Positions 1-10,500 are shown, numbered from the stretch's first letter. The stretch is 64,000 nucleotides of DNA from an uncultured Bacteroidia bacterium (GCA_902792815.1 CADBAY010000006.1:1-64000); one strand, 5' to 3'. The notes: generated by a model from the sequence alone, not told the origin. Numbers and translations are program-made.

Positions 1-17
1 CAAAACAATAAACGATT

Positions 18-1556
18 ATGACACAGGACGAACTTTTCAAAGTGCTTGTAGCACACTGCAAGGAGTACGGTTTTATTTTTCCTTCCAGCGAAATCTACGA
101 CGGACTCGCCGCCGTCTACGACTATGGCCAGATGGGCGTAGAGCTCAAAAACAACATAAAACAATACTGGTGGAACGCAATGACCCGCCTCAACGAAAAC
201 ATCGTGGGCATTGACTCCTGCATCTTCATGCACCCCCGCATCTGGGAAGCCTCCGGCCACGTGAGCGCCTTCAACGACCCCCTCATCGACAACAAAGACT
301 CCAAGAAGCGCTACCGTGCAGACGTACTCATCGAAGACTACCTTGCCAAGATCGAGGAAAAGATCAATAAAGAAGTCGAGAAAGGCCGCAAGCGCTTCGG
401 CGAAGCGTTCAACGAAGAGCAGTTCCGCGCCACCAACCCCAACGTCCTGCGCGAAAAAGCCCGTTACGACGAGGTCCACGCACGCTACGTCAAGGCCGAG
501 AACGAGAACAACCTCGCAGAATACAAGCAGATAATCGTCGACTGCGGCATCGTGTGCCCCATCAGCGGCACCTGCAACTGGACCGACGTAAGGCAGTTCA
601 ACCTTATGTTCTCCACCTCCATGGGCAGCACCTCCGAGGGCGCCAACACCATCTACCTGCGTCCTGAGACCGCCCAGGGCATCTTTGTCAACTACCTCAA
701 CGTCCAGAAGACCGGACGCATGAAGATCCCCTTCGGTATCGCCCAGATAGGCAAGGCCTTCCGTAACGAGATCGTGGCCCGCCAGTTCATCTTCCGCATG
801 AGGGAGTTCGAGCAGATGGAGATGCAGTTCTTCATCAAGCCCGGCACCGAACTGGAATGGTTTGCCAAGTGGAAAGAGCAGCGCATGAAATGGCACGTCA
901 ACATCGGCATGGGAGCCGAGAACTACCGCTTCCACGACCACGAGAAGCTCGCCCACTACGCCAACGCCGCCACCGATATCGAATTCAACTTCCCCTTCGG
1001 TTTCAAGGAGCTGGAAGGCATCCACAGCCGTACCAACTGGGACCTCGGCAACCACCAGAAGTTCTCCGGCCGCAAGATCGAGTACTTCGATCCCGAAGAA
1101 GGCGCCGCATACACCCCGTACGTGGTTGAAACCTCAATCGGTGTGGACCGTATGGTGCTCGCCGTGCTGAGCCACTCGCTCAAGGAAGAGAAACTCGACA
1201 ACGGCGAGACCCGCGTGGTGCTCAGCATCCCCGCTCCCCTCGCCCCCGTCAAGGCCGCAGTGCTGCCTCTGGTCAAGAAAGACGGCCTGCCCGAGCTGGC
1301 GCAGAAGGTGATGGACGAACTCAAGTACGACTTCAACTGCCAGTACGAAGAAAAAGACTCCATCGGCAAGCGCTACCGCAGGCAGGATGCCATCGGTACC
1401 CCGTTCTGCATCACCGTTGACCACCAGAGCCTCGAGGACGGCTGCGTGACCGTACGCGAGAGGGACACCATGACCCAGGAGAGGGTAAAGATCGAAGACC
1501 TCCGCGCCCTCATCGACAAGAGAGTCAACCTCAATAACCTCCTGCGCAACCTGTAA
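18..1556 (+). CDS. glyS: Glycyl-tRNA synthetase, single-chain (archaeal/eukaryotic-type) class II
   Basis: This cytoplasmic enzyme charges tRNA-Gly with glycine using ATP. The 512-residue product has the opening typical of homodimeric GlyRS (SSEIYDGLAAVYDYGQMG near residue 23). RPETAQGIFVNY lies near residue 215, a motif-2-like stretch (FRMREFEQMEMQFF) near 257, and a class II motif 3 (GVDRMVLAVL) near 375. The anticodon-binding domain starts around residue 410. It is the compact alpha2 form, not the alpha2-beta2 GlyQ/GlyS pair of proteobacteria. Only 17 bases precede the ATG, so its promoter lies mostly outside the window. The next gene starts 2 bases after the stop, suggesting co-transcription. 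Identification is firm. Confidence 0.96.
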   Translation: MTQDELFKVLVAHCKEYGFIFPSSEIYDGLAAVYDYGQMGVELKNNIKQYWWNAMTRLNENIVGIDSCIFMHPRIWEASGHVSAFNDPLIDNKDSKKRYRADVLIEDYLAKIEEKINKEVEKGRKRFGEAFNEEQFRATNPNVLREKARYDEVHARYVKAENENNLAEYKQIIVDCGIVCPISGTCNWTDVRQFNLMFSTSMGSTSEGANTIYLRPETAQGIFVNYLNVQKTGRMKIPFGIAQIGKAFRNEIVARQFIFRMREFEQMEMQFFIKPGTELEWFAKWKEQRMKWHVNIGMGAENYRFHDHEKLAHYANAATDIEFNFPFGFKELEGIHSRTNWDLGNHQKFSGRKIEYFDPEEGAAYTPYVVETSIGVDRMVLAVLSHSLKEEKLDNGETRVVLSIPAPLAPVKAAVLPLVKKDGLPELAQKVMDELKYDFNCQYEEKDSIGKRYRRQDAIGTPFCITVDHQSLEDGCVTVRERDTMTQERVKIEDLRALIDKRVNLNNLLRNL

Positions 1557-1558
1557 TT

Positions 1559-2668
1559 ATGGATAATAAACGGCTCGCCAGCCTCGATGCCCTAAGGGGC
1601 TTCGACATGCTGTTTATCATCGGACTTTCCTCGCTGATAGTTGCCCTCTGCCGCCTGTTCCCGGGCGGAGAGGACTGCTGGCTGCTGCATCAGATGAGCC
1701 ATGTGAGCTGGCATGGCCTGAGGCATCACGACACAATCTTCCCGCTCTTCCTTTTCATCGCCGGTATATCTTTCCCGTTTTCGTACGCGAAGCAGCAGGC
1801 AAAGGGCGTGGCGCGATGGAAGATTTACAGGAAGATTTTCGTGCGTGGCCTGGTGCTGGTGCTGCTGGGCCTGGTGTGCAACGGATTGCTTAAGTTCCAC
1901 TGGAGCGACTTGCGCATCTGCAGCGTGCTGGGAAGGATTGGTCTTGCCTGGATGTTTGCAGCCCTGCTTTTCATCAACTTCAAGCCTTCCGTGAGAGCGG
2001 TGATAGCCGTGGTGCTGCTTGTCGGCTACTGGCTGCTGCTGCGCTTCGTGCCGGCGCCGGACGCACCCGCCGGTGCGGATCCCTTCTCGTTCGAGGGTAA
2101 TCTGGTGGGATACATAGACCGCTGCGTACTCCCCGGGCATCTCTACAAAGGAGACAAGGGCGTGTTTGACCCCGAGGGCCTGCTGAGCACCGTTCCCGCC
2201 GTGGCTACCGCCATGCTGGGCATGTTTACCGGAGAATGGGTGCGTAAAGACGGCATAAGCGGCGGCAAGAAGACCCTGTGGATGGTGGCCGCTGCCGCTG
2301 TGCTGCTTGTGCTCGGCCTCATTTGGTCTAAGTGGTTCCCTCTCAACAAGAAGCTCTGGACCAGCAGTTTCGTGCTGGTGGTGGGAGCATATTCGCTGGC
2401 CATGTTCGCACTGTTCTACTGGCTGATAGACGTTAAGGGCTGGAAGAAATGGGCTTTTCCGCTGGTGGTAGTGGGAATGAACTCCATAGCCATTTTCATG
2501 ATTCCCCGCATCATAGACTTTAAGTACGCCACAAACTTCTTCCTGGAGGGCCTGTGCGGATTGATGTCTCCCCTGTGGGGCAAAGTCGTATGGCAGCTGG
2601 GCTTTCTGCTCCTCGGCTGGCTCTTCCTCTATTTCCTTTACAAAAAGAAAGTTTTCCTTAAGGTATAG
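1559..2668 (+). CDS. Multi-pass membrane protein of the HGSNAT/DUF5009 acyltransferase-like family
   Basis: This 369-residue integral membrane protein has about ten hydrophobic segments. It opens with RLASLDALRGFDMLFIIG, followed by a SHVSWHGLRHHDTIFPLFLF stretch near residue 50. This SLD..RG opening plus H...D..FP.FLF pattern is characteristic of bacterial relatives of heparan-alpha-glucosaminide N-acetyltransferase (DUF5009 and related families). Members are thought to move acyl groups across the inner membrane onto sugars; the substrate here cannot be told. It sits 2 bases after glyS, so it is probably in that transcript although function does not link them. The C-terminus ends in a basic FLYKKKVFLKV tail. 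The family assignment is good; the activity is inferred. Confidence 0.82.
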   Translation: MDNKRLASLDALRGFDMLFIIGLSSLIVALCRLFPGGEDCWLLHQMSHVSWHGLRHHDTIFPLFLFIAGISFPFSYAKQQAKGVARWKIYRKIFVRGLVLVLLGLVCNGLLKFHWSDLRICSVLGRIGLAWMFAALLFINFKPSVRAVIAVVLLVGYWLLLRFVPAPDAPAGADPFSFEGNLVGYIDRCVLPGHLYKGDKGVFDPEGLLSTVPAVATAMLGMFTGEWVRKDGISGGKKTLWMVAAAAVLLVLGLIWSKWFPLNKKLWTSSFVLVVGAYSLAMFALFYWLIDVKGWKKWAFPLVVVGMNSIAIFMIPRIIDFKYATNFFLEGLCGLMSPLWGKVVWQLGFLLLGWLFLYFLYKKKVFLKV

Positions 2669-2709
2669 ATTCCTTTACACTTATTTTTTTCTTTTTATAT
2701 AAAAAATGC

Positions 2710-2717
2710 TACCTTTG
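2710..2717 (+). promoter_or_regulatory. Predicted sigma-70 (Bacteroidetes) -7 box of secDF
   Basis: TACCTTTG matches the Bacteroidetes -7 consensus TAnnTTTG exactly. It lies in an AT-rich gap between the acyltransferase-like gene and secDF, giving a leader of about 35 bases. The upstream region is T-rich with no clean TTTG at -33. Confidence 0.65.
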
Positions 2718-2756
2718 CAAACTATTTTTGGATATTAATTATTATTAACCATAGTT

Positions 2757-5700
2757 ATGCAAAGCAAAGGAGCAATCAGACTCGTAGCTATTCTGCTCGC
2801 AATTGCCTGCCTCTGGCAACTTTCCTTCACCGCTGTAACCAGCCTCCAGGAGAGGAAGGCCGCCAAGGCCGCAGCTGCCAAGGTCGACGCATTCAGCCAG
2901 AGTGCCGAATTCGCAAAAGTCGCAGCAGAAGATCAAGCTTTTTTCCTTGATTCACTGAGGAAAAACGAAGAAAAGAGGTACACCGATTCTATTTCTTCCC
3001 AAAAAGTTTATTTTGGAAACACATTTAAAGAAGTAAAGGCCAAGGAGATCAACCTCGGTCTGGACCTCAAGGGCGGTATGAACGTCATGCTGCAGGTTCA
3101 GCTGGAAGATCTCGTAAGAGCACTTTCGGGTAACAACCAGAGCCCCGAATTCCAGCAGGCCATCTCTCTGGCAAAGCAGCGTATGGTGGGTTCGCAGAGC
3201 GACTTCATCACCCTCTTTGCCGAGGCTTGGAAGGAAGTCACCGGCGGCACCCGTCTCTCGCAGGTGTTCGGCACATACGAAATGCGCGACCGCATCAAGC
3301 CCGAATCCACCGACGAGCAGGTAGTGTCCGTCATCAAGGAGGAGGCCGAGAGCGCCATTTCCAACTCCTTCAATGTGCTCCGTAACCGTATCGACCGTTT
3401 CGGCGTCACCCAGCCCAGCATCCAGAAGATCGGCAACACCGGCCGTATCCTCGTGGAGCTCCCTGGTGTAAAGGAGCCCGAGCGTGTGCGTAAGCTCCTC
3501 CAGGGCACCGCATCCCTCGAGTTCTGGACAACGTTCGACGCTGCCGAAATCACCCCTTACCTGCAGGAGGCAAACGCCCTGCTCGCACAGTACGCCGCTA
3601 CCGAGGCTGAGGCCGAGGAGCCCGCACAGACCGAGGAGGAGGATCTGGTAGCCGAGGAGCTCAAGGCCCAGAACGCCGAAGAGGAAGGTCTTTCCGCATA
3701 CAAGAAGGCCAACCCTCTGTTCGCAGTGCTGCAGCCCACCAACTACCGTGGCAACGCCTGCATCGGTTTAGCAGCCGCAGCCGATACCGCAGCAGTCAAC
3801 AAGTATCTCCGCATGCCCGAGATTGCCGACTTGTTCCCCGCCGAGTTCCGCCCCATGTGGAGCGTAAAGCCCTCGGAGTATGCAAGCACCGACAATATCT
3901 TCGAGCTCATCGCCATCAAGTCGAGCAGCCGTGACGGCAAGGCTCCCCTTGACGGTGGAGTAGTTACCGACGCCCGCGTCACCACCAACGACCGCCGCGG
4001 AGGCAGCCCTACCGTATCTATGACCATGAACGCAGAGGGCGCCAACATCTGGGCCCGTCTGACCAAAGAGAACATCGGCAAGCAGATCGCTATCGTTCTG
4101 GACGGTACCGTATATTCCTATCCTACCGTCAACGGTGAGATTTCCGGAGGTTCTTCCGAGATCAGCGGTAACTTCACCATGGAAGAGGCAACCGACCTTA
4201 CCAACGTTTTGAAGTCCGGTAAGCTTCCCGCCCCCGCCACCATCGTGCAGGAGCAGGTCGTAGGTCCTTCACTGGGTGCAGAGTCCATCAGGGCCGGTCT
4301 CATCTCCTTCCTGGTGGCCTTCCTTCTCGTGCTCATTTACATGATCCTGTTCTACAAGGGCGCAGGTCTGGTGGCCGACATCGCTCTGCTCACCAACGTG
4401 CTGCTGCTCTTCGGAACCCTGGCTTCGTTCGGCGCCGTCCTTACCCTGCCCGGTATCGCCGGTTTGGTATTGACCCTGGGTATGGCAGTGGACGCCAACG
4501 TTATTATCTATGAGCGTATCAAGGAAGAGCTCAAGGCCGGCAAGGGTCTGGGCAAGGCCGTTCATGACGGTTATGCCAACGCTTACTCCGCCATTATCGA
4601 CGGTCAGGTAACTACCCTCCTCACCGGTCTGGTGCTGTTCGCGTTCGGTTCCGGCCCCATCAAGGGCTTTGCTACCACCCTCATCATCGGTATCATCACC
4701 TCTGTGCTCACCAGCATCTTCATCACCCGTCTTATCATCGACGACCGCGTGAACAAGGGCAAGAGCGTCAGCTTCGAGTGGGAATGGTCAAAGAACTTCC
4801 TCAAGAATACCAATATCGACTTTATCGGTGGCCGCAAGTGGTCTTACATCATCTCCGGCGCCCTCATCCTTATCGCTATCGGTTCCATCGCATTCAAGGG
4901 CTTCACCTATGGTGTTGACTTCACCGGCGGCCGTACTTATGTAGTCCGCTTCGACCAGCCCGTCACCGCAGAGCAGGTGCGCTCCGCCGTCAGCGACGTG
5001 TTCACCGCAGCCGACCCCGAGTCTTCCGTGGAAGTCAAGCAGTTCGGTGGCGAGTCACAGATGAAGATCACCACCTCCTACAAGGTTAAGGATGAGTCTT
5101 CTTCCGTGGATACCGAAATCGAAGGCATGTTGTTCGAGTCATTGAAGGGCTTCTACAAAGAGGGCCTTACCTTGACCGACTTCACCTCCACTCTTGACAA
5201 CCCCAACGGTATCATCTCCTCCGACAAGGTGGGCGCATCCATAGCAAGCGACATCAAGCGTTCGGCTATCATAAGCGTGCTCCTCGCACTCCTTATCATC
5301 TTCGCCTACATCGCATGGAGGTTCAAGGGATGGAGCTGGGGTCTCGGCGGCGTCGTGTCGCTGGCCCATACCGCCATCATCCTTATCGGTTTCTTCTCGT
5401 TGTTCAGCGGCATCCTGCCGTTCAACCTCGACGTGGACCAGACGTTCATTGCAGCTATCCTGACCATCATCGGTTACGCCATCAACGATAACGTGGTTAT
5501 CTTCGACCGTATCCGTGAGAACCTCGGCCTGCACCCGAACGACAACTTTAAGGATATGGTCAACAAGTCACTCAACCAGACCCTCACCCGTACGGTAAAT
5601 ACTTCAGTATCAACCTTGCTGCCTATGCTTGCAATTGCAATCTTCGGCGGTGAGAGCATCAGGGGTCTGTCGGTGGCTCTGTGCCTCGGTATCCTCGTGG

Positions 5701-5783
5701 GAACCTACGCTTCCATCATGATCGGTACTCCTATCATGTACGATACCACCCGCAGGATCGCCAAGAAAAGCGCAAAGAAATAA
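2757..5783 (+). CDS. secDF: Protein translocase SecDF fusion
   Basis: SecDF is the inner-membrane, proton-driven accessory of the SecYEG translocon. The 1008-residue protein is SecD and SecF fused in one chain, as usual in Bacteroidetes. A first transmembrane helix is at about residues 5-28. The SecD signature LGLDLKGGMNVMLQV follows near residue 100 and the periplasmic LRNRIDRFGVTQPSI near 207. TM4-type GMAVDANVIIYERIKEEL lies near 576. The SecF half begins around residue 680, with VDFTGGRTYVVRF near 720 and GYAINDNVVIFDRIREN near 905. An acidic low-complexity stretch (about residues 280-310, Glu/Ala-rich) sits in the SecD periplasmic domain. A Rho-independent terminator follows 26 bases after the stop. 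Confidence 0.96.
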   Translation: MQSKGAIRLVAILLAIACLWQLSFTAVTSLQERKAAKAAAAKVDAFSQSAEFAKVAAEDQAFFLDSLRKNEEKRYTDSISSQKVYFGNTFKEVKAKEINLGLDLKGGMNVMLQVQLEDLVRALSGNNQSPEFQQAISLAKQRMVGSQSDFITLFAEAWKEVTGGTRLSQVFGTYEMRDRIKPESTDEQVVSVIKEEAESAISNSFNVLRNRIDRFGVTQPSIQKIGNTGRILVELPGVKEPERVRKLLQGTASLEFWTTFDAAEITPYLQEANALLAQYAATEAEAEEPAQTEEEDLVAEELKAQNAEEEGLSAYKKANPLFAVLQPTNYRGNACIGLAAAADTAAVNKYLRMPEIADLFPAEFRPMWSVKPSEYASTDNIFELIAIKSSSRDGKAPLDGGVVTDARVTTNDRRGGSPTVSMTMNAEGANIWARLTKENIGKQIAIVLDGTVYSYPTVNGEISGGSSEISGNFTMEEATDLTNVLKSGKLPAPATIVQEQVVGPSLGAESIRAGLISFLVAFLLVLIYMILFYKGAGLVADIALLTNVLLLFGTLASFGAVLTLPGIAGLVLTLGMAVDANVIIYERIKEELKAGKGLGKAVHDGYANAYSAIIDGQVTTLLTGLVLFAFGSGPIKGFATTLIIGIITSVLTSIFITRLIIDDRVNKGKSVSFEWEWSKNFLKNTNIDFIGGRKWSYIISGALILIAIGSIAFKGFTYGVDFTGGRTYVVRFDQPVTAEQVRSAVSDVFTAADPESSVEVKQFGGESQMKITTSYKVKDESSSVDTEIEGMLFESLKGFYKEGLTLTDFTSTLDNPNGIISSDKVGASIASDIKRSAIISVLLALLIIFAYIAWRFKGWSWGLGGVVSLAHTAIILIGFFSLFSGILPFNLDVDQTFIAAILTIIGYAINDNVVIFDRIRENLGLHPNDNFKDMVNKSLNQTLTRTVNTSVSTLLPMLAIAIFGGESIRGLSVALCLGILVGTYASIMIGTPIMYDTTRRIAKKSAKK

Positions 5784-5809
5784 CAGCTGATTGACAGCAA
5801 ATTGTTCAG

Positions 5810-5843
5810 GTGGCCCGGAATAAAAATCCGGGTCACTTTTTTT
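5810..5843 (+). terminator. Rho-independent terminator after secDF
   Basis: GTGGCCCGGA (5810-5819) pairs with TCCGGGTCAC (5827-5836), with one imperfect position, followed by seven T. It ends the secDF transcript. It also shows that the in-frame ATG at 5802 is not the start of the next gene. Confidence 0.85.
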
Positions 5844-5855
5844 ACAATTATTTGT

Positions 5856-5863
5856 TATATTTG
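5856..5863 (+). promoter_or_regulatory. Predicted -7 box, near-leaderless, of the ThiL-like gene
   Basis: TATATTTG matches TAnnTTTG and stands only 4 bases before the ATG at 5868. The mRNA should therefore start at or next to the start codon. Confidence 0.6.
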
Positions 5864-5867
5864 CAAT

Positions 5868-6860
5868 ATGCAGGATTTTGGTCAACTGGGCCGGCGCGAG
5901 GCTATAAGGCAGCTGTTCGAGGGTACGCCCTTCGAGCCTTTCCGCCCTGCGCTCACAGAAGGGGGGTCTCGGTGCCTGAACGCCTCCCGCCTACTGCTGG
6001 AAGGTATAGACTTCGACCTTATATATTTCCCCCTCAAGCACTTAGGATACAAGAGCGTGGCTGCCGTAACGGGCGAGCTGTATGCCGGACTCGCCTCCCC
6101 CGCCACTCTCAAAATAGCTCTTGGCGTGTCGGCCAAACTTGGCTTCGACCGCATCAAGGAGCTGTGGAGCGGCGTTGTGAGCGCGGCTCAGGAGTTCGGC
6201 TACAAATCGCTCGGTCTCGAACTGCAGCCCTCCCTGAGCGGCCTTAGCATAAGCGTAAGCGCGACCGGAACTCTTAGCGGGAGCGAGCGTCCTGTCCCCG
6301 CCAGCAAAGACTTGCTGTGCGTGGGTGGCGCCCTCGGCGCGGCCTACCTGGGCCTGCAGGCGCTCGAAAGGGGCAAAGCGGCATTCGAAAAAGGGAGCGA
6401 GAACAAAGAAGAACTGGAGCGCTACCGCATGCTCGTGGGCTCTTATCTCAAGCCCGAGCTGCCCGTTGGGCTGCCCGAGGCACTTGCAGAGGCCGGAATC
6501 AAGCCCTCGGCGGCATATTTCGTGGACCGGGGCCTTGCCGACGCCCTGCTGAAGCTGGTGGGCGACACTGGCCTGGGCGCCAAGGTCTATGCCGACCGTA
6601 TCCCCTTCGAGGGCGGCAGTTTCGAGCTGGGCAAGGCCCTTGACATCGACCCGGTATCGGCGGCCATGAACGGAGGCGAAGACTACAGGATCCTGCTCGC
6701 CGTGCCTATGAGCTGCTATGAGAGCTTCAGGCACGACTTCCAGACATTCGATATCATAGGCCATCTGGCACAGAGCGATGTAGGCGCCGTACTTGTATCG
6801 CCCGACGGCCTGGAGCATCCGGTATCGGCACCGGGATGGAGTACAACCGACAACCACTAA
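5868..6860 (+). CDS. ThiL-like (thiamine-monophosphate kinase-related) protein, degenerate active site
   Basis: This 330-residue protein follows the ThiL/PurM-like fold pattern: RLLLEGIDFDLIYFPLKHLGYK aligns with the ThiL strand that normally reads (T)D.LVEGVHF...P..LGYKA, and NGGEDYRILLAVP near residue 269 matches the C-terminal GGEDYELL motif. ThiL phosphorylates thiamine monophosphate. However, the N-terminal GDDAA metal-binding motif is replaced by LTEGGSRCLN, and the NLSD motif after LGYK is replaced by VTGELYAG, so several metal ligands are missing. It may be a non-catalytic or re-purposed paralogue. The start at 5868 is chosen because the longer reading frame overlaps the secDF terminator and the -7 box. 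No thiamine genes are adjacent. Confidence 0.75.
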   Translation: MQDFGQLGRREAIRQLFEGTPFEPFRPALTEGGSRCLNASRLLLEGIDFDLIYFPLKHLGYKSVAAVTGELYAGLASPATLKIALGVSAKLGFDRIKELWSGVVSAAQEFGYKSLGLELQPSLSGLSISVSATGTLSGSERPVPASKDLLCVGGALGAAYLGLQALERGKAAFEKGSENKEELERYRMLVGSYLKPELPVGLPEALAEAGIKPSAAYFVDRGLADALLKLVGDTGLGAKVYADRIPFEGGSFELGKALDIDPVSAAMNGGEDYRILLAVPMSCYESFRHDFQTFDIIGHLAQSDVGAVLVSPDGLEHPVSAPGWSTTDNH

Positions 6861-6872
6861 TTCTTTATAAAA

Positions 6873-7481
6873 ATGAAAAAAGTTATCGTTATCCTCAGTG
6901 CGCTTACCCTCTGCGCCACTGCAGCCAATGCCCAGGATTGGCTCAAAGACTTCCTTAAAGTGGCCACAGAAAAGGTCGGTGATGTAATTACCGGCACCTC
7001 CTCCGCCGCTGCATTCGACATCAAAGGCACCTGGAACTATCAGGGTGTAGCCATCGGCGCCGGCTCAGACAATGTTCTTACCAGCCTCGCAGCATCTGCC
7101 GGTACCGGCACCATTGAGAAGAAGTGCGACGAGCTCCTTGCCAAGGCCGGCATCAAGCCCGGTGCAGCCAAGTTCAACTTCAAAGACGATGGTTCCTTTA
7201 CCCTCAACGCCGGCAAGATCAACCTCCCCGGCACCTGGACAAAGGAAGGTGACAAGCTCACCATCAACTTTGCCAAGCTCTTCACATTCAAGCTCGTGGG
7301 CACCATCAAGAAGACCAGCACCGGTTGCGAGATCCTCTTCGACTCCGGCAAGTTCGTAGATTTCATCAAGAAGGTTCTCGAGGTGGTAAACAAGGTGGCC
7401 AACAATTCGACCCTCACCGCCGTACAGAGCGCCCTTGCCAACGTCAACGACCTCAAACTCGGTTTCAAACTCAGCAAGTAA
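6873..7481 (+). CDS. Secreted DUF4923 (lipocalin-like) protein
   Basis: This 202-residue exported protein has a signal peptide (MKKVIVILSALTLCATAANA, cleavage before QDW). The mature part reads like Bacteroidetes DUF4923: FDIKGTWNYQGVAIG near residue 47, then FNFKDDGSFTLNAGKINLPG and TWTKEGDKLTINFAKLF, a lipocalin-like beta pattern, and a C-terminal LKLGFKLSK. The family has no known function; a periplasmic or outer-membrane-associated ligand-binding role is an inference. It lies 12 bases after the ThiL-like gene, so it is probably in the same transcript, and a strong terminator follows. Confidence 0.82.
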   Translation: MKKVIVILSALTLCATAANAQDWLKDFLKVATEKVGDVITGTSSAAAFDIKGTWNYQGVAIGAGSDNVLTSLAASAGTGTIEKKCDELLAKAGIKPGAAKFNFKDDGSFTLNAGKINLPGTWTKEGDKLTINFAKLFTFKLVGTIKKTSTGCEILFDSGKFVDFIKKVLEVVNKVANNSTLTAVQSALANVNDLKLGFKLSK

Positions 7482-7502
7482 GCAAGGCTTTTTACTTTAA
7501 GA

Positions 7503-7532
7503 GGCCGCACTCTCGGGTGCGGCCCCTTTTTT
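7503..7532 (+). terminator. Rho-independent terminator after the DUF4923 gene
   Basis: GGCCGCAC (7503-7510) and GTGCGGCC (7517-7524) form a perfect 8-bp stem with a 6-base loop, followed by CC and six T. It serves the plus-strand gene and borders the convergent dnaE stop. Confidence 0.88.
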
Positions 7533-10500
7533 ATGCAGCCTTCTTTTTGAGACTGTAGTTCATGCCCAGATAGCGTGCGCGCTGCACAAACTCGCTGGTC
7601 ACATTGACCATATACTTTTTGGAGTGGAAGTCGAGGTTGTAGCCTGTGCCTTTGTCACGCAGCACCACCGACAGGGGGATCTTGCCGGTGTTGCTCTTGA
7701 GGAGCCCCACAAGGCCCTTTCGGAAATCTGGACAGAGAAGAGCGGTATCAATCTCAAGCGTTATGCCTGAAATAAACGTCTCGGCCACATTGCCCAAAAG
7801 AAGTATCTTCTTGATTTTGAATGTGTAAGGAGCGGTCTTGCCCTGAGCCCTCTCCTCGGGCTTAAGGAAGAAGCGCTCGTCGATATCGCCCTGCAGATAC
7901 AGGTACTCATGGGGCTTCATGTACGCCATGTAAGCCTCGTAGTCCTTGCCGAAGAGGGCGAACTCATAATGGCCGTTGTAATCTTCTACCGTAACGCGGG
8001 CGCCGGGCGATCCGGTCTTTGTGGTGATGCTCTTGACATCGGTCACTATGCCCGCCATGGAGCAGCCCGCGGCCTTCTTGCCGGCCTTTTCGGCCTCCTG
8101 GATAGCGTCGCCGAGGCGCCCTACCGAAGTATTGGTAAAATTCTCTATTTCAAATGAATAGCGGTCAAGCGGATGGGCGCTCAGATACATTCCCACGTAG
8201 TTCTTCTCTTCCTGAAGCATGGTCAGGGTCTCCTCATCTTCCGGGGCGGGAGGTATGACGGGACGCTGCGGCTTAAGTTCCTCAACCTCGCCGAAAAGCG
8301 ACAGGGAGTTATCCATCTTGTCCGTCTTGTATAGATCCATGTAGCGGGTAAGGGCATCCACAAAGCGGTCCCCGCCTTCGGGCTTGAAGAAGAACTGGCT
8401 GCGCCGCACCCCGAACGAGTCGAACGCTCCGGCATAGGCCAGGATTTCTATCGATTTGGCCGTAATCACCACGTTATTGGAGTCTTTAGCGCTGCGCTCG
8501 GCCATTCTCTCAACAAAGTCGAATACGTCCTTAAAAAGGCCGTTTTCGGTCCTTTCCGCAATTATTGCATCCACAACCGTGGAGCTGAAGCTCTTTACGC
8601 CTCCAAGGCCGAAGCGGATATTGCCCTCGCGGTTAACCGTAAAGCGGGCCTCGGACTCGTTCACATCGGGGTTCAACACCTTGATTCCGTGAAGCTTGCA
8701 GTCGGCCATGATCTTCTTGATTTCCTCCATGTTGCTGAGGTTGCAAGAAAGGTTGGCGGCGAGGAACTCCGCTGTATAGTGGCACTTCAGCCATCCGGTC
8801 TGGTAACTCACCCAGGCATAGCAGGTGGCGTGCGACTTGTTGAAAGCATATTGGGCAAACTTCTCCCAGTCTTTCCAGATCTTGTCGAGAGTCTTCTCGG
8901 GGTGGCCGTTGGCCTGCCCCTGGCTCATGAACTTATCTTTCAAGACCATCATCTCGTCAATCTTCTTCTTACCCATGGCCTTGCGCAGGCGGTCCGCTTC
9001 GCCCTTGGTAAAGCCCGCCAGCTTGCGTGAGAGGAGCATCACCTGCTCCTGATACACGGTAATGCCATAGGTTTCAGCAAGATACTCCTCCATCTCCGGA
9101 AGGTCGTACTCTATCTTCTGCACACCCTGCTTGCGCTCTACAAAGTCCGGAATGTAATCCATGGGGCCCGGACGGTACAGGGCGTTCATAGCGATGAGGT
9201 CCTCGAATCTCTCGGGCTTGAGGCGCTGGAGCCAGCTTTTCATGCCTTCCGATTCAAACTGGAACACCACCGTGGTATCGCCGCGGCCGTAAAGTTCCAA
9301 GGTGGGCTTGTCCGCTATGTCGATGGCCTCTATGTCGATATCTATGCCGTGCCGCTGCTTGATGGTGCGCAGGGTCTCGTGTATGATGGACAGGGTGATG
9401 AGGCCAAGGAAGTCCATCTTGAGCATACCCACGTCCTCGATATAGTGCCCGTCGTACTGCGAGGTCCAGAGGTCCTGCCCCGTATCTTTATCTTTTGATA
9501 TACAGATGGGTATGTAGTCCGTAAGGTTGCCCCGGCCGATGATGGTGGCGCAGGCGTGCATTCCCACCTGGCGTATGCTGCCCTCCAGCTTCTGGGCGTA
9601 GTAGAGCACCTCCTTGTTGATTTGGGGGCCGTTTTCGAGTTCGTTCTTGAACTCCGGCACCAGGCGGTAGCAATTGGCAAGGGTAATCTTGGCGTCCACT
9701 TCTTCCATACCCTTCTGGAAGGTGCGCATCTGCTTGACTCCGTCTATCTCAACCTCTTCTTCCACCACCTTGAAACCGCTCTTGAGCGTATCCAGCTTGG
9801 GATTGAAGGGATATTTTTTCTCTACCTTCTCGCTCAGGCGGTCGGGTACCATCTTGGAGAGGCGGTTGGCCTCGTCGATGCTCACCTCGCTGATGCGTGC
9901 CACGTCTTTGATAGCGCTCTTGGCCGCCATGGTACCGAAGGTGATTACGCGCGATACGTGGTCAACGCCGTAGGTCTTTTCCACGTACTCGTGTGCGTCC
10001 GGCAAGTTCTCGAAGTCCACGTCGATATCAGGCATGGAGATTCGGTCTGGGTTAAGGAAGCGCTCAAACAGGAGGTTGTACTTGATAGGGTCCAAGTTGG
10101 TGATTCCCAGGCAGTAAGCCACCACGCTGCCAGCCGCCGAACCTCGTCCGGGGCCTACCAGGTAACCGTGGGCGCGCGAGGCGGCGATATAGTCCTGCAC
10201 AATGAGAAAGTAGTCCGGGAAGCCCATCTTGCAGATGGTTTTGAGCTCAAAGTCGATCCTCTCGCTCTGCTCCTCAGTGAGCGTTGCCCCGTAGCGCTTG
10301 TGGGCGCCGCGGTAGGTAAGCTCGCACAGGTAGGCAACCGATTGGCAGAAAGCATCGCCGCGATATTCCCGTTTTTCGATGCCGGTAGCCTTGTCTTTGC
10401 TGACGCTGTAGCGGCCCTCGTCGATGATGCCCTTGTACTGCTCCAGCTTGGCGTCGATGACGGCAAGGAAGTCGGGGTCGATCTCGTACTTGGGAAGCAC

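Noticed and set aside
5802-5867. Upstream ATG of the ThiL-like gene
   Set aside because: It runs through the secDF terminator and the -7 box and adds residues not expected in the family.
6042-6857. 271-codon minus-strand frame opposite the ThiL-like gene
   Set aside because: It fully overlaps a conserved gene and has no family features or promoter.
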